NCBI RefSeq assembly: GCF_019204005.1
Contig: NZ_JAGSPA010000003.1
Location: 434,001 to 498,000 of the forward strand
DNA: 64,000 nucleotides
Source of the DNA: Pacificimonas pallii
GTDB lineage: Bacteria; Pseudomonadota; Alphaproteobacteria; Sphingomonadales; Sphingomonadaceae
Direction: 5' to 3'
The notes below the pieces were generated by a model. That model ran no database searches. It was not told where the DNA came from and was given only the letters and a program-made list of their open reading frames with translations. This document shows, in pieces, positions 1 through 9,263 of the stretch (the stretch's first letter is position 1; the number at the start of each line of letters is the position of its first letter). The translations under genes and the position numbers were made by a program.

Positions 1-192
1 CGCGACGTAGCGCGCGTAATTCTGAAACTCGAGGCTGTTGGTTTCCTCATCGCCCATGGCGACAATGGTGTAGCTTTCACCGGTTGGCGCGGGCAGGCGC
101 TGGAACCGGCTGACATCGGCGGAGAATGACGATGCACAGGCGGACGTCAGCAGCAAGGCTCCTGCAAGAACGGCGGTCTTCATAAATTTCAT
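1..192 (-). CDS. DUF4136-like lipoprotein, 3' end cut by window edge
   Basis: The first 64 codons of a minus-strand gene are visible; the rest lies left of the window. The protein starts MKFMKTAVLAGALLLTSACA, a short lipoprotein signal peptide with lipobox TSAC, so it should be lipid-anchored in the envelope. The residues after the cysteine (SSFSADVSRFQRLP, then an acidic stretch) resemble the start of DUF4136 proteins, whose function is unknown. A GAGGAAA ribosome binding site about 8-10 bases upstream favours the ATG at 192 over the in-frame ATG at 183. A TATGAT -10-like hexamer lies upstream (219-224 on the plus strand). The family call rests on a fragment and is tentative. Confidence 0.6.
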   Translation of the reverse strand, partial: MKFMKTAVLAGALLLTSACASSFSADVSRFQRLPAPTGESYTIVAMGDEETNSLEFQNYARYVA

Positions 193-310
193 AACGCAAT
201 TTCCTCTGCGGACATGATATCATACGTGCCCTAAGCGTCCATAGTTTTACCGGAATTGCGCTGAACGGTCGCTGAATAAGCACGATTCGTCGCCGCCAGT
301 CTCGCCGCCG

Positions 311-1324
311 CTAGCCCTTCAGAAATCCGACCGCGCGTTTGGCTTCCTGCAGGATCGGCTCGGCGATGGCGTTCGCCTGCTGCGCGCCGCGATGCAATAT
401 GCCATCCAGCGTCTTCTTGTCGCCTTTCAGCTCGCGGAACCGCTCGGCGATCGGGGCCAGCTTCTCCACCGCCAGCTCGCCAAGCGCTGGCTTGAAGACT
501 CCGAATCCCTGCCCGCCAAATTCGCGCAGTACATCCGCCGCCGTCTGCCCGCTCAAAGCGGCATGGATATTGACCAGGTTCGCCGCCTCCGGACGCGCCG
601 CAAGGCCCGCGACCTCCGACGGCAGCGCATCCGCATCCGTTTTCGCCTTTTTGAACTTGCGCATGATGGTGTCGCCATCGTCCAGCATGTTGATGCGCGA
701 CATCTCGCTCGGATCGGATTTCGACATCTTCGCCGTCCCGTCGCGCAAGGACATCACCCGCGTCGCCGCCCCCTGGATGAAGGGTTCGGGAATGGGGAAA
801 AGGTCGACGCCGAAGTCGCGGTTGAACTTCTCGGCAATGTCGCGCGCCAGCTCCAGATGCTGCTTCTGGTCTTCGCCGACGGGAACGTGCGTCGCCTTAT
901 AGCCCAGGATGTCCGCCGCCATCAGCACCGGATAGACATAGAGGCCGGCGGACGCGCCCTCTTTGTCAGCGCCGGACTTGTCCTTGAACTGCGTCATCCG
1001 GTCGAGCCAGCCGATCCGTGCCACACAGTCCAATATCCACGTCAACTGCCCGTGCATCGGTACCGCGCTCTGGTGGAACAGGATCGCCTTGTCGGGATCG
1101 ACGCCCGACGCAATCAGCCCCGCCGTCAGCTCCCGCGTCGCCCGCGCGAGCGACTTTGGATCATGCTTCATGGTGATCGCATGCATATCGACGATGCAGA
1201 AAATGCACTCATGCGTTTCCTGCATCTTCACCCAGTTCATGATCGCACCCAGATAATTGCCAAGGTGCAGATCGCCCGTGGGCTGGATACCGGAAAATAC
1301 GCGGGGGTGCGGAGTGTCAGTCAT
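311..1324 (-). CDS. trpS: tryptophanyl-tRNA synthetase
   Basis: Class I aminoacyl-tRNA synthetase that charges tRNA-Trp in the cytoplasm. The HIGH-type signature reads HLGN at about residues 20-23, after [10 protein letters not shown], and the KMSKS loop is intact near residue 197 (AKMSKSD). At 337 residues it has the usual bacterial TrpRS length. I chose the ATG at 1324 ([12 protein letters not shown]); an upstream in-frame ATG at 1339 would add five residues, and neither has a strong ribosome binding site. It lies 47 bases downstream of murJ on the same strand, so it is probably the last gene of a secB-murJ-trpS transcript. Confidence 0.97.
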   Translation of the reverse strand: MTDTPHPRVFSGIQPTGDLHLGNYLGAIMNWVKMQETHECIFCIVDMHAITMKHDPKSLARATRELTAGLIASGVDPDKAILFHQSAVPMHGQLTWILDCVARIGWLDRMTQFKDKSGADKEGASAGLYVYPVLMAADILGYKATHVPVGEDQKQHLELARDIAEKFNRDFGVDLFPIPEPFIQGAATRVMSLRDGTAKMSKSDPSEMSRINMLDDGDTIMRKFKKAKTDADALPSEVAGLAARPEAANLVNIHAALSGQTAADVLREFGGQGFGVFKPALGELAVEKLAPIAERFRELKGDKKTLDGILHRGAQQANAIAEPILQEAKRAVGFLKG

Positions 1325-1371
1325 GCGCTGTCGTCTCATTCAATGGGATTCTCAGGTCAACCCGGAACAGG

Positions 1372-2934
1372 TTAGGCGGCAGGCCGCTTGAATTTCGCCA
1401 ACTGCGCCTTGTCGAAGCCGCCAATGACGAACAGCGTCCCAAAATAGAGGGCCATGCCGCCGCCGACCAGTGCCGCGATGCTCCACATGCGCGTCAGGAT
1501 ACCGGCTGCGAAATTGCCGTCCAGCAGGCCGCGCAGCCACCACAGCAATGCCCCCATCAGGGCCGCGGCGGCGATCTGCTTCACTACGCGTCCCGCCACC
1601 ACTGTCGGCAGGCGGAAACGGTCGCTGCGGTGCAGGCCGATGTACAGCAGCACGCAGTTCAGCCACGCCGCACTCGCAGCGGCCGCCGGCAGGGCCACGA
1701 CCTCCAGGCGCTCGATCAGCAAAAGGATCAGGACAATGTTCGCCACCAGCGCCGCCAGCGCCGTATAAACCGGCGTCTTGGTATCGTCGCGCGCATAATA
1801 GCCGGGCGTGAACACCTTGATCAGCACATAGGCGGGCAGACCGGCGGACAGCGCCGCCATGACACTGGCGGTCATCGCCGCGTCCTCGGCCGTGAACCGC
1901 CCGCCCATGAAGATCCCAGCCACCAGCGGCTCGGCGCAGATGAACAGCGCCACCGCCGCCGGAATGGTCAGCAGCATGGAAAGTTCCAGCGCGGTCCCCA
2001 TCAGCCGCTTTGCCCCCTCCTGATCATCGCGCCCGATGAGGCGGCTGAGCGCAGGCAGGATCGCCGTGCCAAGGGCGATACCGATCACCCCAAGAGGCAG
2101 CTGGTTCAGACGGTCGGCATAGTTCAGGAAGCTCATCGCGCCCTCTTCCAGCCGGGTGGCAAAGAAAATGTCGACGAACTGGCTGATCTGGTAAATCCCC
2201 GCGCCAAAGGTCGCCGGCAGGATAATCGTCAGCAGGCGCTTCACCTGCGGTGTCAGGCGCGGCCGCGACACGCGCAGGTCGATCCCCGCGCGGTGCACCG
2301 CCCATAACAGCCACAGGAACTGCAGCACGCCCGCAATACTAACCGCCACCGCCAGCGCGCGCGCCGTCACGAATTCGGGATCAGGTTCGGTCGATCCGAA
2401 AATCAGCACGGCCGTGATCAGGCAGATGTTGAGGAGGATCGGCGCCGCCGCCGCCGCGGCGAACTTCGACAGGCTGTTCAATATGCCCGCCAGCAGGCTG
2501 ACCAGACTGATCAGCAGCAGGTAAACGAACGTGATTCGTGTCAGATCGACGGTCAGGCCGAATTTGCCCGGCACGTCCTGATATTCATTGGCCATCGCGT
2601 AGACGATCCACGGCATGAAAATTTCCGCCAGTGCCGTGAAGACAAACAGGATCGGCAGAAACACCGACAGGACCTGTCTACTAAATGTCAGCGCGGCCTC
2701 GCGCCCGCCTTCGCCGTGATAGGCTTTTGAAAACATCGGCACAAAAGCTGCGCTGAACGCACCTTCAGCAAATAGCCGCCGGAAAATATTCGGCAGCTTG
2801 AACGCCACGAAGAAGGCATCCGCGCCGGTGCCCGCGCCCAGCAGGCGCGACAGCAGCATGTCCCGGACAAAACCGAACACGCGGCTGACCATCGTCAGCC
2901 CGCCGATCGTCCCGACATTCTTGATCAGCGACAT
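1372..2934 (-). CDS. murJ: lipid II flippase MurJ (MviN family)
   Basis: A polytopic inner-membrane protein of 520 residues in the MviN/MurJ branch of the MOP superfamily, which moves lipid II across the inner membrane for peptidoglycan synthesis. The N-terminus (MSLIKNVGTIGGLTMVSRVFGFVRDMLLSR, quoted here by its key segment TMVSRVFGFVRD) is typical, and about fourteen hydrophobic segments run through the protein. The conserved GAGTGADAFFVAFKLPN region follows the first segment. It is 57 bases downstream of secB and 47 bases upstream of trpS on the same strand, a common alphaproteobacterial neighbourhood. Full length, with no visible defects. Confidence 0.96.
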   Translation of the reverse strand: MSLIKNVGTIGGLTMVSRVFGFVRDMLLSRLLGAGTGADAFFVAFKLPNIFRRLFAEGAFSAAFVPMFSKAYHGEGGREAALTFSRQVLSVFLPILFVFTALAEIFMPWIVYAMANEYQDVPGKFGLTVDLTRITFVYLLLISLVSLLAGILNSLSKFAAAAAAPILLNICLITAVLIFGSTEPDPEFVTARALAVAVSIAGVLQFLWLLWAVHRAGIDLRVSRPRLTPQVKRLLTIILPATFGAGIYQISQFVDIFFATRLEEGAMSFLNYADRLNQLPLGVIGIALGTAILPALSRLIGRDDQEGAKRLMGTALELSMLLTIPAAVALFICAEPLVAGIFMGGRFTAEDAAMTASVMAALSAGLPAYVLIKVFTPGYYARDDTKTPVYTALAALVANIVLILLLIERLEVVALPAAAASAAWLNCVLLYIGLHRSDRFRLPTVVAGRVVKQIAAAALMGALLWWLRGLLDGNFAAGILTRMWSIAALVGGGMALYFGTLFVIGGFDKAQLAKFKRPAA

Positions 2935-2991
2935 GGGCTAGCCTCCCCTCGGCCCGGGGACATCAGGAAAGCTGCCCATGTGCGGTCTGCC

Positions 2992-3546
2992 CTAGTTCGG
3001 CAAAATGATGTTTGGCGTGTCGCCGCCGCCATTTTCCACCGGATTTTCACTGGGACGCGCCTGCCCGGCCTGGGCCTGCTGCTGACGGGCCATGTAAAGC
3101 GCTGCAAAATCGATGGGATCGAGCATGAGCGGCGGGAAGCCGCCATCGCGAACGGCGTCGGCGAAGATACGGCGCGCGAAGGGGAAGATCAGGCGCGGCG
3201 CCTCCACGACCAGGAACAGATTCAGATGCTCTTCCGGAACATTCTGCAGGGCGAACAGGCCGCCATAGGACAGTTCGACAATGAACGCCGTGTCATTGCC
3301 GTCATTGATCGACGCCTTGCCGGACAGGTTCAGAACGACCTCATAGACGTTCGCCTGATCCTGCTTCTTGACCTCGACATTCACCTGCAGGTCGATCTGC
3401 GGCTGCGGCTGGCCGGATTGCAGGCTCATCGGTGCCCTTGGATTTTCAAAGCTCAGGTCTTTTGTGTATTGCGCCAGGATATTGATCGCGATCGGAGCCT
3501 GCTGGCCTTCCGGTGCCGCGCCTTCGGGAGTTGCTTCGTCTGCCAT
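2992..3546 (-). CDS. secB: protein-export chaperone SecB
   Basis: Cytoplasmic tetrameric chaperone that keeps preproteins unfolded for SecA/SecYEG. The 184-residue protein has the family core: IAINILAQYTKDLSFENP near residue 18, the LNLSGKA segment, and the FPFARRIFADAVRDGGFPPL stretch. The tail after the core is long, Gln/Asn/Pro-rich and acidic, ending NIILPN. The open frame extends to 3654, but the ATG at 3546 has a good AGGTGA ribosome binding site 6-7 bases upstream and begins at the expected family start. It is divergent from timA across a 194-base spacer that must hold both promoters. Confidence 0.96.
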   Translation of the reverse strand: MADEATPEGAAPEGQQAPIAINILAQYTKDLSFENPRAPMSLQSGQPQPQIDLQVNVEVKKQDQANVYEVVLNLSGKASINDGNDTAFIVELSYGGLFALQNVPEEHLNLFLVVEAPRLIFPFARRIFADAVRDGGFPPLMLDPIDFAALYMARQQQAQAGQARPSENPVENGGGDTPNIILPN

Positions 3547-3740
3547 GAGTTTCACCTGTTCTTGAGAAATATGAATTGATTTGCCGCGCGCGCTAGCAGG
3601 GGAGCCCCCTATCGCGCAAGGATAGGTCGCAGATAGGTCGCACGTCCTCTGCACTTGTGCAGGCCGTACGCTCCCTTATGTTGGCGCTTTGGCGGCAGTT
3701 GCGAGTCCGCCGGCACAGACAATGCCATCAGGAGGCAGAA

Positions 3741-4394
3741 TTGTTCGAGATCGTCGTATTGGCCTTACTTGCCGGGTTTATTGCCCTCCGGCTGATCAGC
3801 GTGCTTGGCCGCCACGATGAATCCGCTGAAACGCCCCAGCCGATGATGCGCACGAAGGAAGCGCCGCGCGCAGGCGGTAACGTCATTGCCATGCCCGCGG
3901 CGGAGCGTCCGCCACTCACAATTCCCGACGGTGTCAACGATACCGCGCGCGGCGGCCTGGAGGCCATTGCGGGGGAAGACGCGTATTTCGACCCCACCGC
4001 TTTTGTCGAAGGCGCCACCGCTGCGTACCGTATGGTTCTGGAATCGTTCTGGAACGGCGACAAGGACGAGCTGAAGGATCTGGTTTCAGACGATATATAT
4101 GATGATTTCGCCGCCGCGATCGATGCCCGCGCCGACGATGATAATCAGTATGAGAATCGTCTGGTCGATATCGAGAATGCGGAAATCCTGAGTGCGGGGC
4201 TGCGCGGCCAAATGGCGGAAATCACCGTCCGTTTCGACAGCGACCTGATTTCCGTTACCCGCGACGCCGACGGCAACGTCATTGCCGGTTCCGACAGCGA
4301 CGCCACGCAGGCGCACGACATCTGGACGTTCAGCCGCCACCTCAGCTCCGACGATCCGGCCTGGCTGCTGATCGAGACCGACGGCGCGGAATAA
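3741..4394 (+). CDS. timA: Tim44-domain membrane-anchored adaptor (TimA-like)
   Basis: A 217-residue protein with one N-terminal membrane segment (FEIVVLALLAGFIALRLISVL), a Pro/Ala linker, and a C-terminal Tim44/MRPL45-type domain from about residue 75. In alphaproteobacteria TimA-type proteins are bacterial relatives of mitochondrial Tim44; their exact job is unsettled. I place the start at a TTG at 3741 because a perfect AGGAGG (3730-3735) lies five bases upstream and the membrane segment begins there. The ATG at 3657 would add 28 Arg-rich residues without a ribosome binding site. Divergent from secB. The usual downstream partners mltA and smr are found instead near 61.5-63.3 kb. Confidence 0.85.
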   Translation: MFEIVVLALLAGFIALRLISVLGRHDESAETPQPMMRTKEAPRAGGNVIAMPAAERPPLTIPDGVNDTARGGLEAIAGEDAYFDPTAFVEGATAAYRMVLESFWNGDKDELKDLVSDDIYDDFAAAIDARADDDNQYENRLVDIENAEILSAGLRGQMAEITVRFDSDLISVTRDADGNVIAGSDSDATQAHDIWTFSRHLSSDDPAWLLIETDGAE

Positions 4395-4479
4395 GGCTCC
4401 CGCGTGAACGCGATAATCCGTTACAGCCTAACATTCTGAAGCATCGCCATCCGCTTCACATGCGGCTAAACTCCGCATC

Positions 4480-5139
4480 ATGACCGAACTTGTGATCGCG
4501 ATGGCGCTTTTTGTTGGCAGCCATTTTCTGATGAGCCATCCCTTGCGTGCCCCGATGGTCGGCGCGCTTGGCGAAAAAGGCTTTCTCGGCGTGTATTCGC
4601 TCGTTTCGCTGGCCCTCCTGATTTGGGCGGCATTGGCCTATGGCGGCGCGCCTGACCAGCAGCTTTGGTTTGTCTATTTCTGGGTGGTTATTGCGGGCCA
4701 CGTGCTGATGCTGCTCGCGTCGATCCTGTATGTCGGCAGTGTTCTAAAACCCAATCCCGCGCTTGTCGGTGCGCAGGGCAGTCTGGCGAAGATCTCCGAA
4801 CCCCAGGGGGCGATGCGGATCACGCGCCACCCGATGATGTGGAGCTTCGCGCTCTGGGCCATTGCGCATATCGCCATGAATGGCACATTTTCGACATTGG
4901 TCTTCGCAGGCGGCATCGGCTTTCTCGCGCTTGCCGGTGCCCGCGCGCAGGATGCGAAAAAGGCAAGGCTGATCGGCGCGGCATGGACCGCCTATGCCGC
5001 GAAAACAAGCTTCTGGCCGCGCCTCCGCTGGCCTGGCCTGACACCGGTCATCGCGGGCACTGTCCTTTACGCCGTCCTCGTCGCCGCGCATCCATATGTG
5101 TTTGGTGTGACGACCAGATTATGGGAGTTCATTCTGTGA
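4480..5139 (+). CDS. NnrU-family integral membrane protein
   Basis: A 219-residue protein with about six membrane segments and the hallmarks of the NnrU family: GSHFLMSHPLRAPMVG at the N-terminus and RITRHPMMWSFALWAIAH near residue 111. The family relates to isoprenylcysteine methyltransferase-like membrane proteins. NnrU was first noticed next to nitrite and NO reductase genes in denitrifiers, but no denitrification genes are present here, so the role is open. The stop codon overlaps the GTG start of the next SDR gene (GTGA), which suggests translational coupling. No strong ribosome binding site precedes the ATG at 4480. Confidence 0.85.
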   Translation: MTELVIAMALFVGSHFLMSHPLRAPMVGALGEKGFLGVYSLVSLALLIWAALAYGGAPDQQLWFVYFWVVIAGHVLMLLASILYVGSVLKPNPALVGAQGSLAKISEPQGAMRITRHPMMWSFALWAIAHIAMNGTFSTLVFAGGIGFLALAGARAQDAKKARLIGAAWTAYAAKTSFWPRLRWPGLTPVIAGTVLYAVLVAAHPYVFGVTTRLWEFIL

Positions 5140-5939
5140 AGCCTTCAGCGGACACATTATCCGGTCAGACCGTCTGGATCACCGGCGCCAGCTCCGGGAT
5201 CGGCCGTGCGCTCGCCATCGCCATGTCCGCCGCGGGCGCGAACATCATCCTGTCCGGCCGCCGCGCAGAGGCCCTGAATGCCGCCGCCGCCGACTGTGCA
5301 GGCGAAACCCTCATCCTCCCCTTCGAGGCCACCGACTATGACGCCCTGCCCGGCATCGTCGCAGAGGCATCCACCTGGCAGGGCACGCCCGACATCCTCG
5401 TCAACAATGCCGGCATTTCCCAGCGCGCGCTTGGCGTGGACACCGACTTCGACGTCTACCGCCGCCTCATGGAGGTCGATTTCTTCGCGCCGCTGCGCCT
5501 GACGCAGCTATTGCTGCCCGCCATGCTCGAACGCGGATCCGGCACACTGATACAGGTCGCCAGCCTTGCCGGGAAAATCGGCGTCCCGATGCGCACGGGC
5601 TATTGCGCCGCTAAACACGCCCTGATGGGCTATTCCGACGCCCTGCGTGCGGAGAATGCGCGCCACGGCCTGAACGTGCTCAGTGTCACGCCTGGCTTCG
5701 TCCAGACCGACATCGCCGCCAACGCCGTTGACGGCAAAGGCAATCGCTACGGCCCGAACGACGATCCCGTCAACCACGGCATCACTGCGGAAATGGCCGC
5801 GGATCAGATCATCGCGGCGCTGAACGCCGGCAAGCGCGAGATTACCGTCGGCACCGCTCAGGAGCGCGCCAACGCGGTCATGGCCCGGCTCCTCCCCGGG
5901 ATGACGATGGACAGAATGGCCGAACGCACAGGCGCCTAA
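5136..5939 (+). CDS. short-chain dehydrogenase/reductase (SDR)
   Basis: A 267-residue classical SDR, an NAD(P)-dependent oxidoreductase with a Rossmann fold. Visible motifs are the TGASSGIG cofactor loop near residue 16, NNAGIS, an active-site serine in VASLAGK, and YCAAK (YxxxK) as the catalytic pair. The substrate cannot be read from sequence. The GTG at 5136 is chosen because GGGAG (5123-5127) lies eight bases upstream and the codon overlaps the preceding stop. The ATG at 5121 would add five residues but lacks a ribosome binding site. Its stop overlaps by four bases the stop of the convergent symporter gene. Confidence 0.92.
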   Translation: MKPSADTLSGQTVWITGASSGIGRALAIAMSAAGANIILSGRRAEALNAAAADCAGETLILPFEATDYDALPGIVAEASTWQGTPDILVNNAGISQRALGVDTDFDVYRRLMEVDFFAPLRLTQLLLPAMLERGSGTLIQVASLAGKIGVPMRTGYCAAKHALMGYSDALRAENARHGLNVLSVTPGFVQTDIAANAVDGKGNRYGPNDDPVNHGITAEMAADQIIAALNAGKREITVGTAQERANAVMARLLPGMTMDRMAERTGA

Positions 5940-7375
5940 TCATGAGGCGGCGTGATGTGCTCGTCGCCAACGCCGTCCCCGTAAATCTCGCCCGATTTCA
6001 CCTTCGCCAGAAACCCGTTCACTTCCCGCCTGAGGATCGGCGACAGAAAGATGAGGCCAATCACATTCGGCAGCACCATCAGGAAGAACAGCGCGTCGAT
6101 CAGATTCACAACGGCCGCGGCGCCCAGGATCGATCCCATCGGCGTCAGCGCACAGTACAGAATTTTCGCGAACAGATCCCGGCGCTTCCCGTGCCCGAAC
6201 AGATATCCAAACGCGGTCGCGAAATAATATCCCCAGGCGATTAGCGTTGAATAGGCGAATAACAGCACCGCGATCAGCAGCACATAGGGAAACCAGCTGA
6301 CCACGCTTGCAAAGGCCGCGCTCGTCATTGCGATATCCTGAAAGCCCTGCTGATGCACGCCCGTCACGACGATCATCAGCGCGGTCGCCATGCAGACGAT
6401 CATCGTGTCGAACATCGGCTCCAGCAGTGCCACCATCCCTTCGGATGCCGGGTGGTGCGTACGGGCGGCGCTGTGCGCGATAACGGCAGTGCCGACACCG
6501 GCCTCTGACGAGAACACCGCGCGCTGCATGCCGACGACGAAGACGCCGACAACGCCGCCAACGGCCGCATCCGCGGAAAAGGCACCGCTGAAAATGCTCG
6601 CCAGGGCCGCCGGAATGGCTCCCGCATTGACCATCAGCACCATTAGCACGCCGCCAAGATAGATGGCGCACATCACCGGCACCACACGCCCCGTCACACG
6701 CGCGATCGACTTGACGCCGCCGACGATGACGACACCGATCATCACCGCCAGGATGATGCCGTAGATCAGACCGCCTGTAGGGCCGGCCTCAAACCCGCCG
6801 ACATCCGCCAGGGCAGCAAAGCTTTGATTCGCCTGAATAAGGGGAATCGCACCGCCCAGCGCAAACAGCGAATAGAGAACGCCAAGAAACTTGCCTGAAC
6901 GCGGCAGACCGATTGAGGCGAGTCCGTTCTTCACGACGTACATCGGCCCGCCGCGGACTTCGCCGTCCGCCGCGAACTCGCGATATTTCAGGCCAAGCGT
7001 CACCTCCGCGCATTTCAGCGCCATGGCGAAAAAGCCGATGATGAACATCCATAGCACCGCGCCGGGGCCGCCAAGGCCGATGGCGATCGCAACGCCCGCG
7101 ATATTGCCCAGCCCCACCGTGCCCGAAAGCGCCGTCGACAGCGCCTGAAACTGACTGACGGAGCCCGGTGCCTCGGGGTCGTCATATTTACCCTTCAGAA
7201 CGCGTATCCCGATCCCGATCCCGCGCACCTGCGGCACGCCGAGCCACGCCGTGAAAAACAGCATGGCCCCCGCCAGAAACAGCACCACCACGCCGATATC
7301 GACCCCGAACATATTGACCGTCTGGAATACGCGGTCATTCAGCGTCCCCACGGCTTCCGTCAGCACTTCAAGCAC
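5936..7375 (-). CDS. alanine/glycine:cation (sodium) symporter, AGCS family
   Basis: A 479-residue inner-membrane transporter with about ten hydrophobic segments. The family signature GTVGLGNIAGVAIAIGLGGPGAVLWM lies near residues 83-108 (cited by its core GLGNIAGVA), followed by the conserved ALKCAEVTLGLKYR segment. AGCS proteins import alanine or glycine with Na+ or H+. The GTG at 7375 is preceded by a strong GGGGAGGG ribosome binding site at 5-6 bases and avoids overlap with pepP, so I prefer it to the ATG at 7459. It is the last gene of a pheA-pepP-symporter run. The C-terminal tail is acidic. Confidence 0.93.
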   Translation of the reverse strand: MLEVLTEAVGTLNDRVFQTVNMFGVDIGVVVLFLAGAMLFFTAWLGVPQVRGIGIGIRVLKGKYDDPEAPGSVSQFQALSTALSGTVGLGNIAGVAIAIGLGGPGAVLWMFIIGFFAMALKCAEVTLGLKYREFAADGEVRGGPMYVVKNGLASIGLPRSGKFLGVLYSLFALGGAIPLIQANQSFAALADVGGFEAGPTGGLIYGIILAVMIGVVIVGGVKSIARVTGRVVPVMCAIYLGGVLMVLMVNAGAIPAALASIFSGAFSADAAVGGVVGVFVVGMQRAVFSSEAGVGTAVIAHSAARTHHPASEGMVALLEPMFDTMIVCMATALMIVVTGVHQQGFQDIAMTSAAFASVVSWFPYVLLIAVLLFAYSTLIAWGYYFATAFGYLFGHGKRRDLFAKILYCALTPMGSILGAAAVVNLIDALFFLMVLPNVIGLIFLSPILRREVNGFLAKVKSGEIYGDGVGDEHITPPHD

Positions 7376-7412
7376 AGCCGCCCTCCCCAATTTTTTATTA
7401 TGTAACCTGCAC

Positions 7413-9215
7413 TTAGATCGCTCGCGTCGCGTTGGCCAGCCACGCCTGATCTTCGGCATTTTTCAGCTCCGGCGTAATCTTGGCGCGCACATCGTCATGA
7501 TAGCCGTTCAGCCAGTCGCGTTCTTCGCTGGTCAGCATTTCGGCCGCCACAAGATTGAGGTCGATGGGGGCAAATGTGATCGTCTCGAACCCCAGATACT
7601 CCCCCTCCGCGCCGTCGATTTCGCGGGGCTCGACGATCACCAGATTCTCGATCCGGATGCCATATTCGCCCTCTTTGTAATAGCCCGGCTCGTTCGACAG
7701 GATCATGCCCGCCCGCAGCGGTTCGTCCGCGCCCGCACCGGGGTAATTCGCCGCGCTGATCCGCTGCGGCCCCTCGTGCACGGCAAGGAAACTGCCGACG
7801 CCGTGTCCGGTGCCGTGGCCGTAATCGACGCCGCCGCGCCACAAATGCATGCGCGCCAGCGAATCAAGCTGCGTCCCGCGCGTTCCCTTGGGAAATGTCT
7901 GCGTCGCCAGGGCGATATGGCCCTTTAGCACCCGCGTGAAGCGCTCCTTCATCTCGTCCGTCGGCGTGCCGACCACCACGGTGCGGGTCACATCCGTCGT
8001 GCCGTCGGTATATTGCCCGCCGGAATCGCACAGGAAGATGCTGTTCAGCGCGATCTTCCGGTTCGATTCCTCCGACACACGGTAATGCGGCAGCGCTGCG
8101 TTCGGACCCGCCGCGCTGATCGTATCGAAGCTCAGGTCGCGCAGCAGGTTTGATTCCCGGCGAATATCATGAAGTTTCGCCGCCGCGCCCAATTCATCCA
8201 GCTCACCGCCCGGCGCGGTCTCCTCGATCCATTTCAAAAAGCGCGTGACCGCGCCGCCATCGCGGATATGCGCCGCCCGGCTACCTTCCAGCTCGGTGTC
8301 GTTCTTCACGGCCTTTGGCAGCAGCGCCGGGTCGCGCCGCTCGATGATCTTCGCGCCCGCCGCCGCCAGCAGTTGGAAAATCGCCGCCACGCAGCTGCTC
8401 GGGTCCAGCGCGACGGTCAGCCCGTCCTTGCCCATCTGCTCCAGCGCGGCGGCAAAGCCATCGCGCGGCGCGACATCGACATCGGCGCCCATATGCGCCC
8501 GCACCTCCGGCGTGACCTTCCCCGGCTCCACGAACAGCGTCGCCGTGCCGTCGCTCCGCACCACGGCGAAGGCGAGCGCCACCGGCGTATGCGACACGTC
8601 GCTCCCCCGGATGTTGAGCGTCCACGCCACCGAATCGAGCGCCGCGATCACCACCGCGTCGGCCGTTTCGCTCTTCAGCCAGTCGGCGATCTGCGCGCGT
8701 TTTTCCGCCCCGCTTTGTCCGGCAAATTCATCTTCATGCACGCTAAGCGGCGCAGCGGACGGCGCGGGCTGGTCCGGCCAGATCGCATCGATTGGGTTGC
8801 CGTCTGCCGGCGTCAGGGAAATCCCCTTCGCTTTCAGCCGCGTTTCCGTCGCCCGCGCCCATGTTTTCGTAGCCAGCCATGCATCATAGCCGATGCGCAT
8901 GCCCTTCGACGCTTCGGCCTCCAGCCAGTCGGCGGGCTGCACGGCGGGTACATCCTGATAGCTGTACAGCGCGCCATCGACCTGATCGCGGACCTGCACC
9001 TTGTACCTGCCATCGGTGAAGATGGCGGCCATCCCGGGCAGGACCGCTGCCGTCCCCGCCGATCCCTGGAACCCCGTCAGCCATTGCAGGCGCAGCGCAT
9101 AGTCGCCGACATATTCGGACATATGCTCGTCGGTCAGGGGAATGACGAAGCCGTCAAGCTGGCGGTTTGAAAGTTCGGTGCGAAGTGCCTCTAGGCGGCT
9201 GGAATAGATGCTCAT
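7413..9215 (-). CDS. Xaa-Pro aminopeptidase P (M24B family)
   Basis: A 600-residue metallopeptidase that removes N-terminal residues preceding proline. It has the three-domain layout of the long, APP1-like form: two creatinase-type N-terminal domains and a C-terminal pita-bread catalytic domain. Metal ligands are visible as DSGGQYTDGTTDVTRT (two Asp), HGTGHGVGSFLAVHEGP (His), NEPGYYKEGEYGIRIEN (Glu) and a final Glu. The short ligand spacing and long N-terminus match eukaryotic-type APP rather than the E. coli PepP length of about 440 residues. The start at 9215 gives MSIYSSRLEALRTEL. It sits 37 bases upstream of the symporter gene, so the two may supply and import small amino acids together (inference). 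Confidence 0.93.
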   Translation of the reverse strand: MSIYSSRLEALRTELSNRQLDGFVIPLTDEHMSEYVGDYALRLQWLTGFQGSAGTAAVLPGMAAIFTDGRYKVQVRDQVDGALYSYQDVPAVQPADWLEAEASKGMRIGYDAWLATKTWARATETRLKAKGISLTPADGNPIDAIWPDQPAPSAAPLSVHEDEFAGQSGAEKRAQIADWLKSETADAVVIAALDSVAWTLNIRGSDVSHTPVALAFAVVRSDGTATLFVEPGKVTPEVRAHMGADVDVAPRDGFAAALEQMGKDGLTVALDPSSCVAAIFQLLAAAGAKIIERRDPALLPKAVKNDTELEGSRAAHIRDGGAVTRFLKWIEETAPGGELDELGAAAKLHDIRRESNLLRDLSFDTISAAGPNAALPHYRVSEESNRKIALNSIFLCDSGGQYTDGTTDVTRTVVVGTPTDEMKERFTRVLKGHIALATQTFPKGTRGTQLDSLARMHLWRGGVDYGHGTGHGVGSFLAVHEGPQRISAANYPGAGADEPLRAGMILSNEPGYYKEGEYGIRIENLVIVEPREIDGAEGEYLGFETITFAPIDLNLVAAEMLTSEERDWLNGYHDDVRAKITPELKNAEDQAWLANATRAI

Positions 9216-9263
9216 ACCGGGCCTTATCGCGCGCTTCGCCGCATCGCGCCAGCATGAAGGTGT

